A stretch of DNA of 64,000 bases from Epinephelus fuscoguttatus (GCF_011397635.1 NC_064760.1:29008856-29072855), one strand, 5' to 3'; positions 1 through 12,500 are shown, counted from the stretch's first letter. Numbers and translations: made by a program. The notes: a model not told the origin generated them from the letters alone.

Positions 1-101
1 ACGGGAAAAAACTCATGTGAATTCTCCTACAAATCTGAGGTGAGCATCAACTGTACCAAATCACTACAAGGAGTTATGAAGCATTCTCAATTTTAAACTT
101 T

Positions 102-207
102 TGCCCTTAGAGAAAGCCATATCCAGCTTTGCTGCCGCCTTCGACCTGCAGTCAGAGCTCCAGTGGGAGGAACGGGAGCTCTGCACCTGACAGCAGCGTC
201 TCTTGCT
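102..207 (+). CDS. possible last coding exon of an unidentified gene
   Basis: A pyrimidine-rich stretch ending in TTAG (to about 110) is followed by a short open frame reading KAISSFAAAFDLQSELQ and then WEERELCT before a TGA near 207. The residue mix (acidic, leucine-rich, helix-prone) resembles a protein C-terminus more than intron noise, and the base composition is clearly GC-richer than the sequence after it. I do not recognise the family. A second frame over the same bases is open and serine-rich to about 368, so the reading frame itself is uncertain. The rest of the gene would lie left of the window. This is a weak call. Confidence 0.2.
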
Positions 208-399
208 CCAGCCAGGAGTCGAGCCTTGCCTCGCTGCTTCACTGGTCGCTGATGACAGTCCCTGTGGCAGCAGTGTCCATCTGCGGTGCCCTTTTCTACA
301 ATGTAGCACAACAAAAATGCAGCTTAGATGACAAGTTAATCGGGTACAGAGCTTATAATCGTACCTAACATGGAAACACACTGAGTCTCAAGAGTGTTT

Positions 400-2900
400 T
401 TCATTTTACCCTAAATGCTTTGGTCTTTCAAACACCATTCCCCCAGTTTTGTAACACAGGCTTTTTGCCAAAGATTTGTGGCCTAATTTTTTTCAGACTT
501 TAAAAATATCTCCCTAGAGCCACAGTAGATAATAATACCCCATGTATAAAATCAGTGAAGTGCGTCTGTGATTAAATAATGTTTGCCTGACATCCGCTAG
601 CTATAATTTACATGTGCAATAGACACATACTCTCTCTCATGTTGTTAAAACCTCAAAATTCCCAGAAACAACACCAAGGACACGGCCTTGGTGTCCTCAA
701 TGAAAGGTTTAATGGGACACCTAATTTGATTGTCCTTAGTACCATATATTTGGACTTGCAACTCGATCAGAGATACAGGATCTGACCCAGATCACTTTTA
801 CTTTCCTAGCCTTGTGAAAAGTATACCAGTAGGTGGGGCATCCCACACAAATGTTTACTCCAGGAATCTAATTTGCAGACTTCACAGACAGTCCATCCTT
901 TCAAATCAATATTTTGAATCACTGGAGAACTAAAGGCTGTTATCTTGGTCAGGCAACGCTCTCCACCTGTCAAGTTTAACCTATATGCGAGATAGACCTA
1001 GAGCAAAAGGGAAAAAAGGGGGGGGTGCCTGAATGGGATTTCTCAGCTTGACTGTCCTCCACTCTCACATTTTTGAATTCACACAGCCTGCAGACAAGAC
1101 CCTCACAGATAGAGACAGGAACCCGAGCAGTGTGTGCACTGTGAGTTTTGTGCCTGTGCGACGTGAGGACGCCACGGTCTCTGATCATGTCATCAGATCA
1201 GTGGCACCAGTGTTCTCAGAGGACCTGAGCAGAAACACTGATCAGATGGAGAGCAGTGGACCATAAATAGAGAATCCCAGGCCACATGGAGTGGAGTCCA
1301 ACACACTAATTAGGTACATGTAGATTTATATGGGCACAGGTGGATAAATGGAGCTGCAAAGCCCTACCACTGGTTTAACTTTAACTGACACAAAACTGTA
1401 CAGTAATTGTCTATACAGCCATACTGTAAAACCTCCTCACCATTTTCAGAGCCCCCTGGAGATAAGCAAAATGTAGCAAGGGCAGAAATCCTTTATCAGT
1501 AACACATTCTTGTCAGGCTCAGGGAAGTGTCAACCTTGACTGTGGAGTGACCCAGTCCACATGCAGGCTGGGGGACGGCTCTTATAATTGAAAGAATAAA
1601 TTGAGGCAGAGAGGCAGCCTGCCCCAATCAATAAGGGTAATCTTTGGTGCTGAGTCAATCAGTGCACCAATTATTGCGTCATTAAATAAAATCCCACCAA
1701 GAGGATCTCATAAAATGTTGCTCCTAGATCTATAAATCTGTGCTGGGGGTGGGTGAAAGGCAACTGTTAGTAGCTCCAGGGAAATGCAGAGGCAACACTC
1801 AAGGGAGACATTCTGTTCTGTTATCAAACTCACAAAACATACACTTAGTGGGCGACAATGGTTTTTGGATGTGGCTGAAGCTCATTTGTTCATGTCTAAT
1901 TTAAAGTGACAACATGTTTCAGGTCCTTAATTATCTGATGACACTTCCACATTCCTCAATCTACAAGGTGAATTCACTCAACCAGTCAAAGGAGCTACAA
2001 ATACATCTTATCATCCTCATTCTTATTTTGCTTGCATCTTATTGTGTCTATTTTTAACAAGACTGTGAATCGCACTTAGTTCAAGGTAACTGCTGAGTGG
2101 GTTTGGGATTTTATTGCATCCTTGAAAATAAATGGCTAGTACTGTGCACAACAGCAAAATCAGCCTTGAAAAATGTCCTGACAACTATCTTTTCACAAAC
2201 CTCCCATAGCTTTGTGACATTGTATGAAGGGAAAATGGCTCCAGGCACACTGCAGTATAACCTCATTCATTCAGAACCTCCCACAGGAATTGAAATCATT
2301 CAGGTGAATGACACACCCAGAATATTAAAATATTGATTGAATTCCTATCCAAACCTTATTCAAGTGCATGACAATGCTATCAGCTATTTCAGGGTGTCAC
2401 TGAGGCTCGCAGAAATCAACTTGTGAGAGGTCTGTGTCTCTGTCTTCCCAGCTAAATCCAACACTGATATCATGCAGTTATCTGGCAACACTGGCTTGTT
2501 GCACAACAGCAAAACAGTTTAGTTTTAGTGCTGCTGATGTGATTGCTGAAATTAGATCAGCTGTGACAATGATGGAGCCTCAAATAAAGCAATATATGTG
2601 GATTTGCTTTACAATCCTGAATTGTTCCAAAGTTCATTCAAAGTTGTACACATGAATAAGATTTCGAACAAGAAGCCCCAAAGCCTGTCTGGGATTTAAA
2701 CACAGATGATTAATGGAGATAAAACCAACTCAGTGACGTAACTCTGCGTTGGCACTTTAACGTGACACTCTGTGATATTTAATTACATTTCTTTCTCCAT
2801 GTAATGCAGTGGAAATGAAATAACATCGACGCCTGCACTTTAAAATGTGATCCGCGAAGCAAGCGCAGGGCTCCAGTGACAGACCCTGGCACTGATTAGG
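400..2900. other. intergenic region upstream of npy7r, no gene seen
   Basis: AT-rich unique-looking sequence. The short open frames here match nothing I recognise and lack splice context. No clear transposon termini were found. Regulatory elements for npy7r could lie here, but none can be named from sequence. Confidence 0.5.
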
Positions 2901-2949
2901 ACGTTCACACTGGATCCTGTGGACCTGCCTCAGGAACGCACAGTTGAGC

Positions 2950-3062
2950 CACAAGATGCGCACTAGGCGCTACAGCTTGGGAGGAGCTTCGGGATTTTCC
3001 CCCCTTGTTCCACGCCACTCTCGAGTGAAGACTGCTTTGCCAAAGGAGATATAGTGGGAAAG
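2950..3062 (+). other. probable non-coding first exon of npy7r
   Basis: GC-richer sequence ends in a strong donor, GGGAAAG|GTGAGTC, with the cut after 3062. The next good acceptor in front of the receptor coding exon is the CTCCTCAG at 5694. Y2-type receptor genes in vertebrates usually have a 5'UTR intron just before a single coding exon, and this pair fits that plan with an intron of about 2.6 kb. The transcription start is not visible, so the left edge is a guess. Confidence 0.45.
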
Positions 3063-5694
3063 GTGAGTCAATTAATGTGTGGATAGCGTTCATTTAGACT
3101 TTAAATGGATATTGCGATGCTACTTTAGTGACAAATGTATCCCTGAGGAGAAAGACATTGCATTCTCTGGTGTTTGCGTAACGTAACCTGTAGTTGCTGA
3201 AACTGTTAAATGTGCGTAATTTGGATACGAGAGGAACATCTGAAAAGGAACAAGTGTCCAGATTACGTGGCTACTACAGGTGACTATTTGCGCTGGAGGC
3301 AAGCGATTTGCACATGTCTAGCCGGTTGAATAATCTTTGGGAGCTCACTTGGAGACATTTGAATGCGCACTATTCAGTAAGTTAAACAAATGGCGACAAA
3401 TTACGCACGACGGTATGTGTTCATAATTTGATGGCAGTGCGCAGAGTTCACCAGAATCCGGTTCATTTTTTTGTTTTTCTTTTTTGTGTTTTGCCCCAGC
3501 AGGTGTGTGGTTACATATTCCTCAATGACAGCTCGCCTCAAGTCATGGATTACCATCGCTGATCAGAAAGGGTGCTTTGACAAATTACTGATGCTTTGCA
3601 AAGTGCACATGTCGCCTGCAGTCTGCCCGATAAATCCCCACTGCGTGCTCCTGTGTGGCTGTCTGCTCTGGTGACAGAGGGCACAGGCAGACTATGCATG
3701 CTTTTTATTTCATTGGCACTGCAACACTGTAGTTGCCATTACCACAATTTGATCCCTATAGATTCAGAGTTATCCTGCAAGTCATTTAATGACTCACAGT
3801 GTGTAGGTTCTATATCCGTGATTCTTCCCTCTCCTTTAGGCCTGACATTTTATAATGTGTACCTTAATCTCCAGGAACCCAGAGGCTGTTTTAATTTCTG
3901 CAATATGCACAGCAGCTCAGAGGCGCATCACACACAGACTGTGCGTAGCCTACACACTTGTTGTCTAGGCCCTTTTATGCTTAAAGTCAGTTGCAGAGAG
4001 GATAATATGGTTCATTAAGCATACATATGCTTTTCCATGAGAGGATATTTAATTGTAAGTGAAGCCATTTAGGAGAGAGTTGTCAGTGAGCTGTGGTGTG
4101 TCTGATGGTCTGTCAAAAAATAGGCTACAGGATCCCCAGAGTGTCTGTCACCAAAGTGATGACCTCTTGCTAAATGGTGTCTCAGTAATTCCATGAAGAA
4201 AACTTAATAAAAATTGCAAAGTCTGAGCACTCGAAAAACAAAAGTTTCCAGTTTTTAGGACTTAAAATGAGTCCTGCAGATTTGTTAAAAGCCTGTGTCT
4301 GGGTCTAATGCCACTTAATGCAGTTAGCATCCATCTAATGAGGATGCGGAGATTTCGCAGTCAAACACTGAGAGTAGTTTTTATACATGCCATGACAAAA
4401 TGTCCTCTCTGTATTCAGCAGCAGCTCTCAGCGTCTCGCAGGTAAATTGACAGAAATGACAAGATAATGAACTACAGGAAGTACTGAAAAGAGAGAATAT
4501 TTTCCTTACCAACATGCTGTTGTGTAACAACCAGGGCTGATCTTTCTGTCAGAAATTAGGCACACCACACAATATTCTCTTTATGAGATGCAGACTGTGT
4601 TTGAGAGCAGTCGGCGGCTCTAATGATGTAGCTTTGAACTGCCTGACTCCTCATGATCACATTGCTTCCTTCATCATTTTCCTTTAGCCTTTATAATGGC
4701 ACAGGTGTTCGTGTCCCTCAGAAAAACTGCATGCTATAACCAAACAAATACTTGTACCCTGGCCACAGGCAAAGACATTTTCAACATAAATAGCTCTGCG
4801 TAGAAATATGTTCTGTTTTTTTAAGGGGGGGAAGGGGTTTGGAACAAGTGTGTATAAAGAGAGATGATTTTCTGTTGATTATCTTCTGTTACTGGCGTGC
4901 AGATTTCTTTTTCTGAGCTTTTCAGAACATCCACTTCCTCAACGCAATCTTAGGAAATTGTTCTAATAATTAGGCTGCATACATTAGAGAATACTCTTAT
5001 CTTCTAAATTGCACTGTTTCATTATTCTCACGTTAAATACAAAATGGATTTAATAACAGTGTGACATTTATAATGCAAACTACCCCTTCCAGGTGATATG
5101 AAGAGAGTAATTAAATAGTTGTGTATTGGTTTGGTTTAGTGACATTTCATTAGAGGTTGGCTTTTGTCAAAGCTCTTGCAGTTCATTCTATACTGAGAAT
5201 AAATGGTTTGTTCTTTAAATGCTAGAGAGTATGGTAGAGCATAAAGAGAAGGAGAGAATGGATGGGGAGGCAAGAGACCCAGGGTTCAAACCCAGCAAGG
5301 GTTCCTCTTTGTTAGGCACTGGAGCATAAAGAAGAAATGGGAAGCCGGCGAGGGATCATATTGCTGCTTCAGACACTCACACTTGTTGTTTGGGACACCT
5401 GCACATAGGAGAGATACATATGGAAGCTTGTGGTACATCCTCCTGCTGAAAACAAATGACTGGTGGCAGCATGAATATCCGACAGAGGTGTTGGCAGTGA
5501 CTTGAAATGCACATCAGGCGAGTTAGGAATCCTACCTTGGAGAGGAGAGTGAGAAATAAACAAAAACACCTCAAGCTGAAGTATTTTTCACAATGAATAC
5601 CTTTGGCGTTTTCTTTTCAGAGCTTGCTGGGAATACTACTCTGCCCGGCTTGTGTCAGAAAATCATTTCTTTGTATGTGTTTTTTCTCCTCAGG
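3063..5694 (+). other. 5'UTR intron of npy7r (inferred)
   Basis: Bounded by the donor at 3063 and a polypyrimidine tract plus AG at 5694. It is mostly AT-rich unique sequence without repeats I can name. A G-run (GGGGGGAAGGGG) lies near 4826. No other gene was seen inside. Confidence 0.4.
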
Positions 5695-5730
5695 TGTCGG
5701 CACAGCCTCAATCTGGCATCTACCAATAAA

Positions 5731-6846
5731 ATGAGCCCACCAGACACATCCAACGCCACGAGCGAAGGGGAGACTGCTGAAACCGAGCCCTGGTTTCTAC
5801 TTAACGACAGCCTGGGTTTACACCCACCTGGTTTCCACACAGACATCACCAAGCACCTTGGAGTCCAGATCACTCTGATCACAGCTTACTCCCTAATCAT
5901 TCTGCTGGGGCTGCTGGGGAACGCTCTTGTCATATACATGATTACTCGCTATAAAAACATGCGAACAGTGACCAACTTCTTCATAGCCAACCTGGCTTTG
6001 GCAGACCTCCTGGTGGACACTCTCTGCTTGCCCTTCACTTTGGTTTACACTTTGCTAGATGAGTGGAAGTTTGGGGCTGTGTTGTGCCACATGGTGCCAT
6101 TTGCCCAGGCTCTGAGTGTGCATGTATCCATCCTGACCCTGACTGTCATTGCTCTGGAGCGTTATCGCTGCATCGTCTTCCACCTTGGCCGGCGCCTCAC
6201 ATGGCACTCCAGCTTCCTCATCATGGCATTCACCTGGACTATGTCTGCTGTCCTGGCAGCGCCCCTGGCCATCTTCAGAGAGTACCGCTATGAAGAGATC
6301 CCTTCCATCAACCTGCGTATCGCTGTCTGCTCTGAGAAGTGGCCCCATGGGACCGGCAGGGACGGAGTCATCTACAGCCTCTCAATGCTGCTCCTACAGT
6401 ACATTCTTCCTTTAGCCATCATCAGTTACGCTTACATCTGCATCTGGGTCAAACTGAAGAATCACATCAGCCCGTCCAGCCGCAACGACAGCATCAACCG
6501 CCGCAAAAAGACCACCAAGATGTTGGCGCTGGTGGTGGTGGTGTTCGCTATCTGCTGGCTGCCTTTCCATGTGTTTCAGCTGGCCAGTGATCTGGACCTG
6601 GTGCTCAGGTTTAAGGAGTACAAACTGATATACACAGTATTCCATATCATAGCTATGTGTTCGACATTTACCAACCCCGTCCTGTACGGGTGGATGAATA
6701 AAAACTACAGGAATGGCTTCCTCATGGTCTTCCGTTGCGAGGATAAGCCAGATTCTTTCCACCCTGAGGGCTCGTTCAGGACACGCTCCACAAGAAGGCT
6801 GACTCTGAATGGCCGTAATGGCGGACACCCTCCGACTGCTGTATGA
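5731..6846 (+). CDS. npy7r: neuropeptide Y receptor, Y2-subfamily, probably Y7
   Basis: Class A GPCR of 371 residues in one coding exon. It is predicted to bind NPY/PYY peptides at the cell surface and signal through Gi. Visible marks: two N-glycosylation sites in the N-terminus (N8, N25), TM1 GN at 63-64, the Y2-like TM2 run TNFFIANLALADLLV (81-95), C119 in TM3 and C200 in ECL2 for the conserved disulfide, ERYRC at 143-147 (Y2 receptors usually have DRHRC), CWLP at 275-278, NPVLY at 315-319 and a palmitoylation-type cysteine, C336. I chose the ATG at 5731 because an acceptor lies at 5694; the frame stays open upstream to an ATG at 5593, but that part looks like intron. Overall similarity is highest to Y2, but the setting beside the human-5q block fits Y7, which chicken carries on chromosome 13 (5q-like) while NPY2R is on 4q. 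Family call firm, Y7 versus Y2 inferred. Confidence 0.88.
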   Translation: MSPPDTSNATSEGETAETEPWFLLNDSLGLHPPGFHTDITKHLGVQITLITAYSLIILLGLLGNALVIYMITRYKNMRTVTNFFIANLALADLLVDTLCLPFTLVYTLLDEWKFGAVLCHMVPFAQALSVHVSILTLTVIALERYRCIVFHLGRRLTWHSSFLIMAFTWTMSAVLAAPLAIFREYRYEEIPSINLRIAVCSEKWPHGTGRDGVIYSLSMLLLQYILPLAIISYAYICIWVKLKNHISPSSRNDSINRRKKTTKMLALVVVVFAICWLPFHVFQLASDLDLVLRFKEYKLIYTVFHIIAMCSTFTNPVLYGWMNKNYRNGFLMVFRCEDKPDSFHPEGSFRTRSTRRLTLNGRNGGHPPTAV

Positions 6847-7657
6847 AATAAACACAATTTCAAAAAGCCTGTAGGATGTGACTGAACACAGCGAACGCAG
6901 CTCTGGTTTGTGGCGCCTGTGGTTCAAAAAAAGATGCCTTTTGACTTGAATGGCCTGATCTTGAGTATCCATGTCACTGGAGAGGGCTCAAAGCTTTGCA
7001 TGCAAATTGCTTTATGTAAGGCTCTTCTTTCCTTTGTGAATGGTACTAGTGAAAATACAGTTGTCAAACCTGTTCAAATATGTGTTTAAGATGTTTACTA
7101 GGGTGTTAATTAACTTGTTACAATGTATTATGTGTCTCCTGTAATGCAGAACTCTTGTTGGTAAGTAATGTCCAATTAATTATGCACTCCATTGCATACA
7201 CCGTCTGAGGCTATTAATGTGTTCTTACTAACTGAGGGGATGAAGGTGATTATTGTGACTGTTTAAACAAGTTTTGTTTTTCACACTTGTTTTTCTTTTT
7301 TTTGGATGACTTCCGCTTAATTAATCCAAATGCGGCATTTCGGATTAATTCCAACGTTCTCGCAGAGTAACATTGAATCCTCGTCCAAGGAATCCAGAGG
7401 AGTCTATTTTCTGTCCAACCAGGAAGTTAATTGTGTTCACCTGGCAACCAGCTGTTCAGGATTAGATAGGCCAGCACGACTCTGCGTCCCAATGAATGGG
7501 ATCAAAACCCACTGAACTGTGTGTGAGTTCTTGATATGTTCGTCAAATGATTTTGGGCAGCTGCTTTGAGAATATGTAAAAAGGGGATTTGGAAGAAGAC
7601 GAAACATGCTATTCTACACTTGGCTGCTGAAGTGTCCTTTGTTGGTGGTCTTTTAAT

Positions 7658-7663
7658 AATAAA
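7658..7663 (+). terminator. candidate poly(A) signal of npy7r
   Basis: AATAAA about 810 bases after the receptor stop. A second AATAAA lies near 7779. The 3'UTR between 6847 and 7658 is AT-rich and holds no other gene. Confidence 0.35.
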
Positions 7664-7799
7664 CACGGGAACATTCATCAACCACACAGCCTCTGGGCAC
7701 ACATACTGAGCACCCGCTGCGCACATAACTCCCGGAGTTCATTTGACCAACAGGAGAAATTATGTTTTGTATTTCAAATAAACAGACCTTGGCAGAGTT

Positions 7800-8760
7800 G
7801 ATTCAAGTAAGGACGGAGTAAGGGAAATGTTTGTAATGGGTGCAGAGTAAAACTGAAACTAGTGGTACATTACAACAAGTATTGAAGGCCGACACCATAA
7901 GTAGACTATACTCAAAACTTCTGGGGGTAGTAGCCCATGCTGTGGTGCATGTACCCTCCTTACTTAAGACTAATACAGGAAAGATAAACTTCAACTCTCT
8001 GACCCTGACAGCTGGAAAATCCATTTATTGATGGGAAGACAGTCTAAGGGAAAGTAAACTAGAAGCAATGCACTCACAACATTGGAGTGAATCAGAGTCC
8101 CACACATAAACATTCAGACTTCATTTTTAACCAAACAAAAAAGAACCAGTGGGTCAATAACAGCCAATAAAGCATTCAATGAACAACCAGACAAATGTGG
8201 CCTACTCAGTGTGATTCATTTTTACAGCAGAGATGTATGTATTGGTTTTGTAATGCTGGTTCTTGACACCCACACTGATTTCCTGGCTTAGCCTATATTC
8301 CTTTATGTAGCCTACTGTATATTATTATAGAAGCTTTAAGTCTTTATTGGTACTACCCGCCGACGAACGCTGAGCTCAGACCCATGGCATTAAACCTATG
8401 GAGAGCTAATGTGTGAAGATTTTGCTGCAGACTGGAGATATTTTCAGGGATGATTTTAGTACGCGTAAGAGATTATCCATCTGTCCCAAAGTAACCTACA
8501 GAGTGCTGAGGGGGATAAATTGTATTTCTAAAAATAGCAAGGCAAAATCAGATTAACTGCCATAATGTTGTTGTTTCTTTTTTACCTTTAAGTTAAAGGT
8601 TGTCACTTTTCAGATGCCATTTTTAGTTGTTTTGACAGCATTACATGACATTTGACTCAATATTTTTGATCTAAATCCACTCTTCGGACGTCAAATAAAT
8701 GCTGTGGTTGCATTTTGCACAGTCGCCTGCTGCCCTCTAGTGTTCAAAATGGACGCCGCA
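7800..8760. other. npy7r-prelid1 spacer
   Basis: AT-rich, with no coding sequence or named repeat. Composition shifts to GC/CpG-richer near 8740, where the prelid1 promoter begins. Confidence 0.4.
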
Positions 8761-8780
8761 TTTGCTCCACCTACCGGATG

Positions 8781-8788
8781 TGACGTCG
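8781..8788 (+). promoter_or_regulatory. CRE-like site in the putative prelid1 promoter
   Basis: TGACGTCG lies in a CpG-containing stretch (8745-8840), next to an ETS-like ACCGGAT (8774) and ahead of GAGTCACGT. A good donor, GCCATTCAG|GTAACT, sits at about 8912 and an acceptor, CTCCACAG, at about 9485. A non-coding first exon of prelid1 around 8820-8911 is therefore likely. The factor assignment is by motif only. Confidence 0.4.
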
Positions 8789-9518
8789 GAGTTTGACCTT
8801 CCCTCAGGTCCGAGTCACGTTTGACATGAATTGCTGGTGGCCGCACGGTGAAGTTCATTCCGACAGGAGTTTAACATGCGAATACTTCTCTTTTGAATGC
8901 TGTCGCCATTCAGGTAACTACCCTTGCCTTTTATGGACGCGTTAATTCGTCAGTTAAACGTCGGTGAAAGCTAGCTCTGTGCTAACTGTGCTATTCATTC
9001 ATAAGGTTAGCTTCATGCTAGGCTAGCTCATGCTATCGAGGAAGCTAAGGAGTGCGGACGTGACAAATGTGACAGTAACGGTGTACCTGATGTCAGCCAG
9101 TTACTGTTTACGTGCTCATCGGTGTATGCTGTTAGTGTTGGCCATATTGCATGTCATATAAGCCACGATAGAAAGCTCAGCGTGGGGTTTGCTCGGTAAT
9201 ATATTTTTAGCTGACTGACAGCTGCCATGTAACGTTAGAGTTTAGCTGGAAAGTTCGGGAAAATGCGTTTCTCTGCCAAACTAAGTCAGATAATTAACGG
9301 TTTGCTTTTTAAATAATTTATCTTACTTGTTGATACTATGGAGTACACAAACACGAACTTCCATAATCGTCTAAATAGCTGTTGTGTGTTTGCAGTTAGC
9401 CTCGGGGTCGTCCGGAGTTTATTTGTAAGCTAAGTTACCCAAACGCAGCAAACTAACCCGCTTTGTTTGTTCCGCATCTCCACAGGGTAACGGACTGCCA
9501 GAGGAAACACAGGGCACA

Positions 9519-12500
9519 ATGGTTAAGTATTTCTGCTGCGCAGGTTTGCTCAAAAGCACTTGGGACCAAGTTTGTGTTGCTTTCTGGCAGCGATATCCCA
9601 ACCCTTACAGGTGAGGGGGCCATCAGTGGTCGTCTGGATGCTTCTCTACCTTTTGTCTTGCATAAAGTCCTTTATCCAGGTTGCACTGCTTAAATACTTG
9701 GGATTGTGTCTCAACCATTGGTCTCAATATTTGCACTCTGTTAAGTATAAACAGAGATGGAAAGTAACTGTGTATTTACTTAAGCAGTAAGTCTTTTTTG
9801 TCACTTTACTTAAGTATTTTTATTTTACTGTACTTTAACCCTATGGGCCCGAACGACGCATAGTGCGTCCAAATTCACACGTTCTTCTCTATTGATTTTC
9901 TCAGTGACCGTGCGTCATAGCGAGAAGCCACGCATATGACGTGAAACAGCGGAATTGTAGCTTTCCGACAAGACAAAGCACTTGTTTTCACAGCGAAAAA
10001 AAACGATAGAGTTACACTAAAATAATGTATAACAGAGCTTTCATACAGCTCCGCACACACGTTACTGTTGGATGGATTACTCGCGAATGCAGGCTCGCAC
10101 AGAAATGCCACGCATATTACATGAAAGTGCAGGAGCAGAGCTTTCCACTGATACAACACACATCATTGTGCTGTCATCCCATCATGCTATAAATCCAGAT
10201 TAATTGTCTACAAAATAAAAACCTGACGAATTTCTTCAAAATCCATTATACAGATTTTGTTATCAGTCACTTCATATAGTGAGGATTATCGTATTTTACC
10301 ACGTCTTAGGCTTGCGTGTGTTTCTCCCTGTCTATCCACATTTGTAGTCCAGCTTTCAAGATGCAAATACCTCCATATTGTCCAGTTGACACTCCATCAA
10401 ACTTTGTATGACAAGACCAGCCACTTCACCTTTGCGCACCCAGACAACTGTAGCGTAATTATGCATGCTGACAGGGCCGTAGTCACCATATACATTAAGG
10501 GGGACATGTGTTCCCCCCCCCTCAATATATAACTGAAACTGAAAAACAACAACAAACGTTGTTTACTGCAAACAAAGTGGCAAATATTATCTTGGAGGAC
10601 ATCATTGCACTTGGTTGACTATTTTTCTATGATCTTAGATGTAAATATTGCATGTTTCCTTCAGATAAAACACATTTTTGACTTGTGAATGAGTCAATGG
10701 AATTTCTTGCAATAATGAAAAAATACTGGCAATCATGTCCGCCTGGCACAAACCACATGTTTTGGTTGGACAGCTGTGAAGTGACAGAATGTTCCAGCAT
10801 CATGGTTCTTATATTGCCAGATTTCAGAGAGTCTCCCCTCTTCATATATGGCAGAATATGTCATTTTCCAACTTGCTATGGTGAGATACATGTAAAAATG
10901 TAAGAATTTAGTCACACGGATTTGTTTTTTTTCATTGATATAAAAATTAATATAAAATACAGGCACATAGAAGGACATGGAATGATGGCAAATCTGGTTA
11001 GCCCAGATTGTCCTGGAAAAAAAACCCAAGATATAGCATGTGTATGTAGCCTTTATAATGACTGTGATTTGAGCTTAAAAGTAAAGGCAGTAAAAATACC
11101 CCAAAAATGCCTAGGGCCCATAGGGTTATATTGCGACTCCATTACATTTCACTTTGAAGCTTGTGATTTTACATATTAAACAAATGGTCAGCTGATAAGT
11201 GTGACACACTGCTTCAGTAATAATAGTCCAGTAATGTGATGTAATATAATTTTGTCCCCTGAGGTGTTATTTTGCTGTTAATTCTTTAAGTTTATGTTGG
11301 TGCAGATACTTCTGTACATCTACTGCAGTGGAAGAAAAGATTTCCACACACTTTCACTTTATTGTTGAGCTTTCGGTCTGATAGACCTTCATTACAGCGT
11401 ATATGAGGCAGCAATGGACAGGCTGTTAAAAGTAACCAATCTCAGTTTAGTCACTGGCAGTGTGCGACACACAGGTGCATAACGCTGGTAGTGGAAGCAC
11501 CACCTCCTGGGAGTTGTTTTTTAAGTACTGATTGGCATACAAATGGAAACTACTGAAGTAACATTATGAATTCAGGACTTTACCTGACTTAACCAGACTT
11601 CACTTTTTCTTTTTTTTTTACTGGTGCAAAGGGAAACACCTAAACATCAAGTTATTGACATACAATACATACATGGTGGTAGACGGAAATGGGAATATAC
11701 AAAACAAACAAGGATGATATAATGGTATTCTTGCCACTATAGATATACAAACCAGTTGTTGTTACTGTACTCAGGGTGATTATGTAGGACACCTGTGTGT
11801 ATGCCAATGAGTGTGTGTCTATTTATAGCTGATAAAGAAGAGACAGGAGAGAGTAGGGCTGTGCAAATAATAAGAGGGAAACACATAATGTAAATAATAA
11901 TACAATTAGTAAATAAAACTACATATGTATACTAATAAACATAGTACTAATAGAGGTAAATTAATAACAATAATAACAAACTTCACTTTCTGATGATGAT
12001 ACTCTTGCTGAAGAACTCAATATATCTTCCACCACCGAGGTTTAGTACAATATATCTTTAGAGCAATCAACAGGCAAACATTTTATGAAACCACTCATCA
12101 GTTCTTTTTTGTTTGTTTGTCTGTTTGTTTTTCAAATAAAAATGAAGAAAATACACCTGTCCTAGCTTCACAGTTGTGAATATTTGCTGGTTTTCTTAGT
12201 GTTATTATAGATAGTTATACAGATGTATGATAGTAGATTGCATGATCTTCAGGTTTTGGACCGATGGGCATTCAAAACAATACATTTGCACAAGTCAACT
12301 TTGTGATGAACATGAAAATTGTAATGGGTGTTTTTCTTTTTTCTTTTTTTTTTACATTTTGTAAATCAAACATCTGATCAGTTGATTGTGAAAATAATTG
12401 TTAGTCACAGCTCTAGCTGAAATGATCAAATCAAGCAGTTAATTGACAAAATAAATCTCTAACAATTTGATAATTGAATTATTGTTTGAAGTCTTTTATC

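Noticed and set aside
5220-5300. tRNA-like boxes (TGGTAGAGCAT and GGTTCAAACCC)
   Set aside because: The spacing of about 50 bases and lack of a cloverleaf or SINE body and tail make a tRNA gene or intact SINE unsupported.
9875-10159. 94-residue minus-strand open frame near the piggyBac-like left end
   Set aside because: No transposase motif; it is antisense in a non-autonomous element and most likely chance.
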